In this document: piece after piece, positions 21,171-31,500 of the stretch | Layout of the letters: the number at the start of each line of letters is the position of its first letter | Numbering within the stretch: position 1 is the first letter of the stretch | Source of the DNA: Myxococcales bacterium | GTDB taxonomy: Bacteria > Myxococcota_A > UBA9042 | Assembly (NCBI GenBank): GCA_947491025.1 | Contig: CANLIC010000040.1 | Coordinates: forward strand, 1 to 36,569 | Direction of reading: 5' to 3' | DNA length: 36,569 nucleotides | Made by a program: the position numbers and the translations under genes | The notes under the pieces: generated by a model | Databases searched by the model: none | What the model was told of the DNA's origin: nothing | The model's input: the letters and a program-made list of their open reading frames with translations, nothing else

Positions 21171-21512
21171 TTAGTTACGGCACTTGCCGTCGATGCACTG
21201 CTTGCCGCCGCAGTCGTCGCGGCTGGCGCAGCAGCCCTCGACCTTGACGCAGGTGCCGCTGGCCTCGTCGCAGCGACCGCAGGCGCCCAGGCTCGCGCAC
21301 TGGCCGACATCGCGGCACTGCTTGCAGGTGCCGGCGACGCAGACCTGGCTCTGCGCGGCGCAGTTGCCGTCGTCCTTGCAGGCCGGGTAGGCGGGCGCCG
21401 CGGCGGCCGCAGGCGCTGCTTCCGGCTCGTCTTTGGCCTTGCTTCCGCCGCAAGCGGTGAGCGTCGCGGCGGCGAAGATCATCGCGGCAGCAAGCAAACG
21501 GATCGAAGTCAT
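21171..21512 (-). CDS. Small Cys-rich lipoprotein, paralogue of the Pal N-terminal module
   Basis: The product is 113 residues. Signal peptide and lipobox LTAC (Cys21) are followed by an Ala/Pro/Glu linker and a Cys-rich module (about 43-113). The Cys spacing tracks the Pal neighbour: YPACKDDGNC versus YPNCENDGHC, CVAGTCKQCR versus CLDRKCVACR, and VEGCCASRDDCGGKQC versus REGCCSNNLDCPGGKKC. It therefore looks like a duplication of that module without the OmpA domain. The ATG at 21512 has GAGGGGGG upstream; a longer open frame upstream is not supported. It is the first gene of the envelope cluster. Function is unknown; the position suggests a partner or competitor of the Pal lipoprotein. Confidence 0.88.
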   Translation of the reverse strand: MTSIRLLAAAMIFAAATLTACGGSKAKDEPEAAPAAAAAPAYPACKDDGNCAAQSQVCVAGTCKQCRDVGQCASLGACGRCDEASGTCVKVEGCCASRDDCGGKQCIDGKCRN

Positions 21513-22067
21513 CGAACCCCCCTCGAATGGACCGCCGGTGTGAGGAGCGGCCCCGGCCCACGCCGTCACCGCGTTGATCCGCGCGGGTCCCGGCCTGCCC
21601 GCGCTCGCGCCTTCGTAGCGGCGAAACCGCCGTCCGTCAACGGCTGTGAACACACCCGGCGTGCGATTCGCCGCGGTGGGGCGCGCGTCGGCGTCGTTGG
21701 ACCCGGCAGCCGACGTCGCTCGCCTGCCACGCTCACCCCGCTGCCAGCGCCCCGGGAGCTGCCTCGAGCCTCCGTTTCGATGCTGCGCGTCCCTGCAGTC
21801 GCGACGTCGTGCGGCTGCAGTCTGCACCTTGCATCGCCGCTGAACCTGCTGCGCGTCCCCTACCATCTCGCCTTCGGGCCCGGCGGTCGCCTCTGCGCGC
21901 ATCTGGGCGTCGCGGAGAGGTGGGGCGCCGAGGGTGCGCAGTCTGAGGAAAGCGGGGGCATTCACGGATCGCCTGGAGCCCAACGCGACCCTGGCGCCGG
22001 CGCCTGCGTGATCGCCAGCCCCGGGGGGCTCGCCAGCGGCGCCGCCTTCTGCCACGCTCTCGCCTCG
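21513..22067. other. Divergent intergenic region without a supported gene
   Basis: This is 555 bp between the minus-strand envelope cluster and the plus-strand ABC operon. Open frames on both strands are compositionally biased and lack ribosome-binding sites. It must hold divergent promoters, but I could not identify convincing boxes or a known RNA element. Confidence 0.5.
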
Positions 22068-23110
<1,043 letters not shown>

Positions 23111-23114
<4 letters not shown>

Positions 23115-24106
23115 GCGGTCTGTCCCCCCGCGCCGGCGAAGACGCTGCTGCGCAGCAAGGCGCGGCCGCCCCAGCCTCGACGCGTTCGGACGACGCCGTC
23201 GCGCTCGATCGCGGCGGGCTGCGGCGGCCGTCGGTCGGCGATGGCCTCGAGGACGGCACGCGCCGCTGGGCGCTGACGCTGGTCTTTCTCGGCGACCTGA
23301 CCCGCAGTCTCGGTCGCAAGTTCTGGTTCGCGCTGGCGTTTCTTCCATCGATTGTCTTCATCGGCTGGATCCTGTTGCGCAGCCGGCTCGAGCAGTTGGC
23401 GCTGCCGCCGGAGCAGCTCAACGACTTCGTGCTTGAGCAGCTGGGCCGCTCGCTCGGGGTCGGCGGGCTGTGGGCCGCGATGTCGGCGGCGCTCATCGGC
23501 GCCTCGGGCCTGCCGCGTGACCTGCAAGCCGGGGCCCTGCTGCTCTACTTCACCCGGCCCTTGGAGCGCACCGACTACCTGCTGGCCCGCTGGCTCGCCC
23601 TCTTTCTCTGGCTGGCCGCTGGCATCGCCCTGCCGACGCTGCTGGTCCTCGTCGGCGCCGCGCTGGAGCTTGGCGGCAGCTTGCCCGGCCGGGACGGGCT
23701 CAGCGCAGCGCTGTTCTGGCTCGGCGGCGTGGCTGCGCTGGCGACGACGGCCTTGGTCGCCGGCGCCGCATTGTCGGCGGTCGCGCTCGGTGCCGGCGCC
23801 TTGCTCCGCAACGCCACCGGCGCGGCAGTGGCCTTGATCGGCGCCGGTCTGGGCTCCAGCGCCGCCGCCAACCTCGCCGTGCTGCTCTGGGAGCGCGACT
23901 CGCTCGCCGGATCGCTCGACCTGCTGCGCGGCCTGACCGCAACCTGGGTCCTGTGCAGCCGGCCGCTGAGCGACGCAGCGCCGGTGCCGGTGGCCACGCT
24001 GGAGGCAGCGGCGGCGCTGGGCCTCTGGTTGGCGCTGGCCATCGGCGGCTGGTTCGCCGCAGCGCGTTTGTTGGCCCGCGCGCCGCTGGGCCGGGGGCGC
24101 ACATGA
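23111..24106 (+). CDS. ABC transporter permease 1
   Basis: The 331-residue product has about 55 N-terminal polar, disordered residues followed by about six hydrophobic segments (for example FWFALAFLPSIVFIGWILL; LFLWLAAGIALPTLLVLVGAAL; LWLALAIGGWFAAARLLA). This is the ABC-2-like permease layout. The segment SGLPRDLQAGALLLYFTRPLERTDYLLARW matches the cytoplasmic loop typical of such permeases. The start overlaps the ATPase stop (ATGA), and the end overlaps the second ATPase gene (ATGA), so the subunits are expressed together. Substrate is unknown. Confidence 0.85.
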
Positions 24107-25083
24107 ACGCCGAGGCCGCCATGCCGGGCGGGGGCGGGGCCGGGCAGGACGCCGTCGCCGGCGAGATCGTGCGCTTTCGTCGTGTGACGCGACGCTTCGG
24201 CGCCCGGATGGCGCTGCTCGACGCTTCGTGCAGCCTCGGGGCTGGCGTCGTCGGCCTCGTCGGCCCCAACGGCGCCGGCAAGACGACCTGGCTGCGGCTG
24301 GCCGCGGGGCTCATCCAGCCGACGACCGGCGAGGTGCGCTGGCGCGGCGATTTGCCCCGGCGCCACCCCGACCTCGACAACCGCATCGCGCTCTGCGCCG
24401 ACCGCGACGCGCTGCCACCGGACGCCTCCGCCTGGCAGCTGCTGCGCGATCACCTCCGAATCGCCGGCCTCAGCGCTGCGGCCGCGGGGGAGCGCGCCGA
24501 GGCCTCATTGCACCGCCTCGGCCTGCAAGACCGCATGGAGCGGCCCCTCGGCCAGCTCTCGCGTGGTCAGCGGCAACGGGTCAAGCTGGCCCTGACCTTC
24601 GCGCTGCCAGCCGACCTCTACCTGCTCGACGAGCCCCAGAACGCGCTCGATCCGGTCTGGCGCCTGGAAGTGGCTGCGCTGGTCCGTGCGGCCCGCGACG
24701 CCGGCGCCCTGGTCGTCGTCTCGAGCCACATCCTCGAAGAGGTCGAGGCCATCGCCGACCGCCTCGTCGTGCTCTACCGCAGCCGCATCGTGGCCATGGG
24801 GCCGAAAGACGCCGTGCGCTTGCAGCTCGGCCGCGCTGGCGTGGCGTTGCGCGTCGAGGCGTCGGATGTGCGGGCGCTTGGCCGCGCGCTCATCGGGCAC
24901 CCGGCCGTCCTGCGGCTCGAGGTCAGCGAGGGCGCGCTGCGGGTCGCCGGCGACGATCTGTCGGCCATTCAGCGCGGACTTGCCGCCGCCGTGCTGACCA
25001 GCGGCGTGCGCGTATCGGCCGTCGAGACCGAGGGCGACGACCTGACCTCGGTCTTCCGCGCCCTCGGCCAGGAGGTCCGCTGA
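24103..25083 (+). CDS. ABC transporter ATP-binding protein 2
   Basis: The 326-residue product has Walker A LVGPNGAGKTTWLRL, a Q-loop equivalent shortened to IALCADRDALPPD, signature LSRGQRQRVKLALTF, Walker B LYLLDEPQNALDPVWRLEV and switch His VVSSHILEEVEAI. DEPQNALD in place of DEPTxGLD is unusual, but the catalytic Glu and Asp remain. The C-terminal part (about 225-326) is an extra domain as in ATPase 1. The two ATPases differ enough to suggest a heteromeric transporter or two separate ones. It overlaps the previous gene by 4 nt and shares one nucleotide with the next (TGATG). Confidence 0.88.
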   Translation: MNAEAAMPGGGGAGQDAVAGEIVRFRRVTRRFGARMALLDASCSLGAGVVGLVGPNGAGKTTWLRLAAGLIQPTTGEVRWRGDLPRRHPDLDNRIALCADRDALPPDASAWQLLRDHLRIAGLSAAAAGERAEASLHRLGLQDRMERPLGQLSRGQRQRVKLALTFALPADLYLLDEPQNALDPVWRLEVAALVRAARDAGALVVVSSHILEEVEAIADRLVVLYRSRIVAMGPKDAVRLQLGRAGVALRVEASDVRALGRALIGHPAVLRLEVSEGALRVAGDDLSAIQRGLAAAVLTSGVRVSAVETEGDDLTSVFRALGQEVR

Positions 25084-25886
25084 TGGCAGGCTCAGCGGCT
25101 GCGAAGGCCAGCGTCGACACCGCCGCCACCGCCGGATTCACGCGGCCGAGCGCCATCGTCCAGGTCGGGCGCTTTGCGGCGCTCTGGCTGCGCGAGCTGG
25201 CGCGACCCCGCCTGCTCATCGGCGTCGCCTTGCTGGCCCTCGCCCTGTTGACGCTCATCGGCCTCGGCGCCCGCGCCCAGCCCGGCGACCTCGCCGCGAC
25301 CCGCCAAGGCGCACTCGACCTCGCCGGGCCGGCCTTGGGGCTGTTGGCGCTCGCCCTCGGCGCCCGGGCCCTGCGCGGCGACGCGGACGCGGGCGCCCTC
25401 GATGGCTGGCTGCTGCGGCCGCACGGGGCCTTGGCGCTTCCACTCGGCCGGGCGCTGGCGGTGGGGATCTTCGCCGCCGGATTCGCCGCTGCGCTCATCG
25501 CCGGCGTGGTCCTCATCGACACCTGGCTCGGTCGCAGCCTGGCGTTGTCGCGGCTGCCGCTGCAGGCGCTCGGCTTCGGGCTCGGCGGACTGGCGTACGC
25601 CGCCGTCGGCCTCGGCTGCGCCAGCTTCGGTCGTGGGTACGTCGTGCTCGCGCTCGGCTGGTGGCTGGCGGTCGACACCGGCTTGTCGCAGGCCGCCGAG
25701 GGGCTCGAGTCGCTGGCGTTGCGGCCGGCCGTGGCGTTCATCGCCGGCTACGACCCGGAGATCAGCCTGTTCGACCTCGATGGCGAGGCCCGGCGGCTCT
25801 GGAGCGCCGTGGTGCGCCTGCTGGTCACGGCCGCGCTCGGCCTCGCCGCCGCCTGCTTGCGCCTGCGCCGCGACGCCCCGATTTGA
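25083..25886 (+). CDS. ABC transporter permease 2
   Basis: The 267-residue product is strongly hydrophobic with about six membrane segments (LLIGVALLALALLTLIGLGA; LAVGIFAAGFAAALIAGVVLI; LVTAALGLAAACLRL). ALRGDADAGALDGWLLRPHGALALPLGRA parallels the loop in permease 1 (DLQAGALLLYFTRPLERTDYLLAR), showing common ancestry. Its ATG overlaps the previous stop (TGATG). It is the last gene of the four-gene ATPase-permease-ATPase-permease operon. A 14-bp GC palindrome (25927-25940) follows, without a T-run. Confidence 0.83.
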   Translation: MAGSAAAKASVDTAATAGFTRPSAIVQVGRFAALWLRELARPRLLIGVALLALALLTLIGLGARAQPGDLAATRQGALDLAGPALGLLALALGARALRGDADAGALDGWLLRPHGALALPLGRALAVGIFAAGFAAALIAGVVLIDTWLGRSLALSRLPLQALGFGLGGLAYAAVGLGCASFGRGYVVLALGWWLAVDTGLSQAAEGLESLALRPAVAFIAGYDPEISLFDLDGEARRLWSAVVRLLVTAALGLAAACLRLRRDAPI

Positions 25887-25958
25887 CGAATCGGCGCGCC
25901 GCCGCGACCCTATCAGCGGCCCTGCTGACGGCGCGCCGTCGGCCGGCCGATCCCCTCC

Positions 25959-26055
25959 GGGGGTGCGTGGGCTCTGGTGAGTCCCCCGGTCTTCAACACC
26001 GGTGCGGGGCGTGACGAGCGTCTCGGGGGAGTTCGATTCTCCTGCGCCTCCGCCA
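25959..26055 (+). tRNA. selC: tRNA-Sec (selenocysteine, anticodon UCA)
   Basis: The 97-nt RNA has the features peculiar to bacterial tRNA-Sec. The acceptor stem is 8 bp (GGGGGTGC/GCGCCTCC with G-U pairs) and the D stem is a 6-bp GGGCTC/GAGTCC with a four-base loop. The anticodon stem CCGGT/ACCGG encloses CTTCAAC, giving UCA that reads UGA. There is a long variable arm (GCGGGGCGTGACGAGCGTCTC), T arm GTTCGATTC, G discriminator and encoded CCA. SelB delivers it to UGA codons with a SECIS element. selA, selB and selD are not in the window, and I found no selenoprotein gene nearby. Confidence 0.95.
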
Positions 26056-26547
26056 AGCCCCTGTTTCTTGCCGCATGCCCCGTCTCGTCAGACCGGCCTA
26101 ACCACTCGAAAGCGTGAATAAAGTCCGCGCACCCAACTGGCCCCTTTCCCAGGCAGGTGCAGGCCGTAGCTTGCGATCTTGGGCTCCCATGTTCGCCCTA
26201 TGGCAAATTCAAAAGGGGCTCGGTGTCTCATCGAAGTTGGCAGAGCAAGCGATCTTGGCGGAGAGGGCTGCTTGGCGCGGTTCTCATGAGCCCGTCAGAG
26301 TCGGGTTTGGCGAGGTGGGCAGAGTCGTAGGTCATGACTCCAACCCTCATAGCTCGAACCGAGGAAACATGGGGCCACCCTCCGTCACGCCCTTGGCCGC
26401 CGCAGCCACGGACGGGCCCTCCCCCGCGCACGGCGTTCGCCAACGCGGATGTTCGCAGGTAACGTCCCCACGGGTCGGCTGCGGGCGCACCGACAAGGCG
26501 CCGCCCGGTACTCGCAAGCGACATATCTTCCACACCCGGAGACGACC
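26056..26547. other. Intergenic region after tRNA-Sec
   Basis: This is 492 bp, visibly less GC-rich than the flanks. Frames through it are Arg/Ser/Pro-rich and lack start signals. It probably contains the promoter of the rhodanese gene at 26548. I looked for a sigma54-type GG-N10-GC site and a clear sigma70 site and saw neither. Confidence 0.45.
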
Positions 26548-27957
26548 ATGACGCTGACCACCCCAACAGCCGTGACCGCCCCGACGCCGCTCACCGGCGA
26601 CGCGCTGCGCGACCGGATGTTGCGCATCGAGTGGAATACGCACCTTCACCGCAGCGCGACGGGTGCGCCGCGCCTGCGCCCAGAGGTTGTGGCGGAGCTC
26701 GGCCGCCGGGTGTCCATCATCGACGTCCGCACCGATGAGGAGCTCGTCGGCCCCTTGGGGCATATCCCCGGCGTCACGCCGATCCGGATGGCCGACCTCG
26801 CCGGCGTGCGGGCCCTCGCCCCGGACGACCACCCGGTCGTCTGCGTCTGCGGCGACGGGCGGAACTCGGATGTCGCGGCCCGCTACCTTGAGGCGCTCGG
26901 CATGACCCACGTCGCCGCGATGGACGGCGGCATGACGCGCTAGAAGGAGCTGGGCTACACGACCAGCCGCGACCCACAGGTCGTCGCGCGCCGCGAAACC
27001 GGCCTCACCGCGTGCCAGGCGGAGCGAGCTGACCCTGAGGGCCCTCTCGACGCGGACTCCCTGCGCGACCACCTCGGCGAGCTCGGCTCGGTGCGCTGGA
27101 TCAAGCTCGCGGCCTTCCTCTTGCACGGCAAGCACGCCTGCGTCGACGGGCGCGACGACCACGGCGTCGTCGGCACGCCAGGCGGCAGCGCCGGTGAGTT
27201 CGTGCTCGCGCTGACGGCGTGGGAGCGCACGGTGGGCCTGACGCTCGATGACGCGCAGGTGCAAGCGCTCCTGGCTGCCTACGTCGATACCTTCGGCCGC
27301 TTCTACTTGCACACCGATACCGGCGCAACGGCAGCGTTCTTTACCTCCATGCGCCAGGATCCGCGTCTCGCAACGACCGTGCCACGACTGGAGCGCGCCG
27401 AAGATTGGCGCCGCTACCTCTCGGCGCCGCCCGAGGCGCTGCGCGAGGCGCTACTCGAGCACTTCATCCAGCCGGGCGCTGTCGGCTGTGGACACGTCAA
27501 GCGGATGCTGACGCTGCCCGACGTCTACGGCGTGCGCTCAGAGCTGGTGCGCGCGATGCTGTGCGCATTCCATCGGTTGCGCTGGACCGGCGCGCCGGGT
27601 CTCGACTACGTCGTGCTCGGCGGCGGCCACGACGAAGCGGGCGTCGTCATCGTCAAGACCGCTGAAGAGCCGTGGCCCCTCGGCGGCGTGCCACTCGTCT
27701 CGCCGGCGGTCGGCAGTCGGCAGGTCTTCGTCTACCACCCACAGGTCGCGGCGTGGCTGCGCGACCAGGTGGTGCGTTGGCTCGTCGGGACCCGCGACCT
27801 GCTGCCGGTGGTGCCAAGCTCGACCGCGGCGCTGCGGGCCGAGTTTGACGCGCTTGCGGCGCGCGGTTTGGACGCCACGCTCGCCGCTCTCGCCGCCGGG
27901 TTGCCGCGATTTGTCGCGACGTTCGACCGCAGTGGGCACCTCCACGTAGAGGCCTGA
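26548..27957 (+). pseudogene. Rhodanese / CVDGR-domain fusion gene interrupted by an in-frame amber codon
   Basis: ATG 26548 (GGAG upstream) opens a 131-codon rhodanese-like domain: VSIIDVRTDEELVGPLGHIPGVTPI and a catalytic-loop Cys in VVCVCGDGRNSDVAARYL. A TAG at 26941-26943 falls where rhodanese folds usually have Trp (GGMTR-stop-KELGY; family GG-x3-W). The same frame then stays open to 27957, giving a 469-residue protein if read through. The second part has CVDGR (Cys198), GTPGGSAGEFVLAL, FYLHTDT (His255) and VGCGHVKRML (Cys314, His316). This Cys/His/Cys arrangement is reminiscent of zeta- or beta-type carbonic anhydrase metal sites. TGG to TAG is one substitution. A nonsense mutation, sequencing error or amber readthrough are all possible. 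Confidence 0.75.
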
Positions 27958-28556
27958 CGGTCGCAGGCGCAACGTCGCCATCGCTGCGCCGCGCTCAAGG
28001 TCTCGGGCGTGGCGGCCCCCGCGACGCAGCTTGCACACGCGGCGCCCTCGATGCGCACAGCTGCTCGACCCACCTTTGTCGCTTGGGGCTTGGGCGCGAT
28101 GACGGTCAAGCGCCTGCGGCGGCCGTCGCAGCGTGTGTACGGCCAACGGAGACGTGCGAAGCAACGCTCGAGAAGTAGCCCTCAGCCTCCAAGTGGCATT
28201 TCCGACGCGCCGAAAGGCCCCGCACACGGCGCGAGCTGACAGAGCGCTTGCGGCGATGGCGGGGTCCTGGGCCTCCGACGCAAGGTCGCCGCGCACCACC
28301 AACCGCCTGGGGTCAAGCCTCCCGCACAACGCCCAGCCACCGCCGACCCAGCCGCCCGCCCAGACGATCCATGGGCCGAAATCCGAGCAAGCTCGGGCCG
28401 ACGCCACCAGGGCAGGGCGCCAATCGCCATGGGCATTCCCCAAGCGCCCTCGACTGCGGGCCCGTGACGCTGGCAGACTGCCGGAGGCACGAGCCGGCGA
28501 TGGAGACCCGTCGCCCACGCTTCCGCCGCGCCCAGCTCGCCACCGCAAGGGGAGCC
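27958..28556. other. Intergenic region upstream of the large Cys-rich lipoprotein
   Basis: About 600 bp have no supported gene. Long frames pass through on both strands, but their translations are Arg/Pro/Ala-rich and continuous with shadows of neighbouring genes. No RNA gene, repeat or clear promoter is recognised. Confidence 0.45.
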
Positions 28557-31500
28557 ATGCACCGCAACGCAGCCTATTCGTGGCACCCCTGGCTCGTCGC
28601 CGCCCTCGCCCTGAGCGCCGCCTGCGGCACCGCGCCAGAAGACTCCGCAAGCGACGCGCCAGGATCCGACGCCACCCAAGCCGACGCCGACGCCCTCTGC
28701 GAGCCACCCTGCGAGCCAGGCGACAGCGGCGGGGGCGGGGGCGTCGATACCGCTGCGTTCGACGTCGATCCCTGCCCGGGCGCCGCAGGCTGCGTCTGCG
28801 CCGAAGACACCGACTGCGACAATGGCCGCTGCCTCGAGACGCCCGACGGCCCGCGTTGCGCCGTGCCCTGCGTCGACTCCTGCGACTATGGCCACGCCTG
28901 CAAGCTCATCGCCGCGCCCGGAGGCGACTTGACGGGCTTCTGCGTCCCGCGCTGGAACCGCCTCTGCAACCCATGCCTGACCTCGGCCGACTGCGTCGCG
29001 CTCACCCTCGACGACAGCGCCTGCGTCGCCCGCGGCGCTGAGGGCGCGTTCTGCGCCACGGCCTGCGTCAAGGACGCCGATTGCCCCAGCGCGTACGCCT
29101 GCCAGCCCGCGACCAGCCTCGAGGGCAAAGGCGGCTCGTATTGCACGCGCCGCGCCGAGGGGGGCGCGCCCGCCGACGCGACACACCCGCCGACGCCTTG
29201 CTCCTGCAGCCCACAGGCCAGCGCAACCTCGGCCAAGACGCTCTGCACGGCCCAGACCACGGTCGACGGCAAAGAAGTGGCCTGCGGAGGCAGCCGAACC
29301 TGCAAGGCCACAGGGCTCTCAGCATGCGACGCAGCCGCGCCGACGCCCGAGGTCTGCGATGGCCTGGACAACGACTGCGACGGCGCCACCGACGACGGCA
29401 CCTGCGACGACAACAACGCCTGCACCTCAGAGGTCTGCAGCGGCGCCGCCGGATGCGCCAGCAGCAAGCTCGATGGCCTCGCCTGCGAAGCGGACGGCGA
29501 CCTCTGTACCGATGGCGACGCCTGCGTCAACGGCACCTGCGTGCCAGGCGGGCTGAAGTCGTGCGACGACGGCAATCCGTGCACCAAGGACAGCTGCGAC
29601 GCCAAGAAGGGCTGCGGTCATGCCGACGACGACGGCGCACCCTGCGACGACGACAACCCGTGCAGCCTCGGCGACAGCTGCGCCACCGGCGCCTGCAAGG
29701 CGGGCGTCGCCAAGGTCTGCGAGTCCGGCCAAGCCTGCGTCGGCGGCGCCTGCAACGTCGCGACCGGGCAGTGCGTCTTTACCAACGCCCCGACCGGCAA
29801 GGCCTGCGATGACGCCGACGCTTGCACTCAGGGCGACGCCTGCGGCGGAGGCGTCTGCGTCGGCAGCAAGGTGCCCTGCGACGACGACAACGCCTGCACC
29901 AGCGACACATGCAGCGCCGACAAGGGCTGCGTCTACAAGGCGACCGGCGGCGCCTGCGATGACGGCAACGGCTGCACCGTCGGCGATGTCTGCGGCGCCG
30001 AGGGCTGCGTCGCCGGCAAGGTCAAGGGCTGCGACGACGCCAATCCATGCACGGTCGACGCTTGTGCCCCGGCAACGGGCGTGTGCGGCCACGACGGCAT
30101 CCCGCTGGCCGGCAAGGGCTGTGACGCCGATGGCAGCGTCTGCACCAAGGGCGACGCCTGTTTGGGCGGCATCTGCAAGGCCGGCGCTCCCATCGGCTGC
30201 GAGGACGGCAACGCCTGCACCAACGACGCCTGCGACGCCAAGGCCGGCTGCGTCCACAGCGAGGTCGGCGCCAAAGCCTGCGACGACGGAAATCCTTGTA
30301 CCCTCGGCGACCTCTGCACCAGCGGCGCCTGTGCCCCGGGCAAGGCCAAGGGCTGCGACGACGCCAACCCATGCACGGTCGACGCCTGCCTCGTCGCCAG
30401 CGGGACCTGCAGCTACGACGGCATTCCGCTGGCCGGCAAGGTCTGTGACGCCGATGGCAGCGTCTGCACCAAGGACGACGCCTGCCTCGGCGGCGCCTGC
30501 AAGGCCGGCACCCCAACCGCCTGCGACGACGGCAACGCCTGCACCAACGACGCCTGCGACGCCAAGACCGGCTGTGCCTACAGCGACGTGGGCGCCAAGG
30601 CTTGCGACGACGGAAGCCCCTGTACCGTCGGCGATCTCTGCACCAGCGGTGCCTGCGCGCCGGGCAAGGCCAAGGGCTGCGACGACGCCAACCCGTGCAC
30701 GGTCGATGCCTGCCTGGCGGCGAGCGGGAACTGCAGCAACGACGGCGTCCAGCTGGCGGGCAAGGCCTGCGACGCCGACGGCAGCGTCTGCAGCAAAGAC
30801 GACGTCTGCCTCGGCGGTGTCTGCAAGGCTGGAGCCGCAATCGTGTGCGAGGACAACAACATCTGCACCAATGACGCCTGCGAAGCCAAGGCCGGCTGCG
30901 TCTACAGCGAGGTCGGCGCCAAGGCCTGCGACGACGGCAACGCCTGCACCGTCGGCGACGTCTGCGCTGCCGGCAGCTGCAAGGCCGGCGGCCCCAAGCC
31001 CTGCGACGACGGCAACGCCTGCACCGCCGAGGGCTGCGTGCAAGCGACCGGCAACTGCGGCGTCATCAAGGTGCCCGACGGCACGAGCTGCGGCGACAAG
31101 GGCGCCCAGTGCAAGGGCGGCGCCTGCCTCGGCGGCTGTACGCCCAACGCCGCCAAGATCTGCCAGGCGGGCAACGTCTTCTGGCAAGACAGCTGCGGCA
31201 AGACCGGCGATCTCGTCGCGGCCTGTGGCGGCTCGACCTTCTGCAGCCAGGGCGGCTGCGTCGACGGCAGCTTCAGCGGCACCTACCTCGTCTCCGCCGA
31301 CCCGGACACGCAGTCCATGGGCCTGCTCGGCACGGCGAAGTTCCCGCCGGTGCTCTACGTCTTCACCGACGAGGGCGGCGGCGCGGCCAAGACCTCGACC
31401 CAGTGGGGCGGCAAGACCTACACCTACGCCGGGACGCTCACCGACAAGAAGTTCGACGGCGCGGGCAAATACACGAGCGGCGACCTGATCACGATGAACC

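Noticed and set aside
26941..26943. Selenocysteine insertion as explanation for the stop in the rhodanese gene, given the nearby tRNA-Sec
   Set aside because: The stop is TAG, not TGA, so the UCA-anticodon tRNA-Sec would not read it.
30031..31002. CRISPR-like periodicity in the 29.4-31.1 kb region
   Set aside because: The period is 324 bp and in frame with a Cys-rich protein. There are no short direct repeats with unique spacers.
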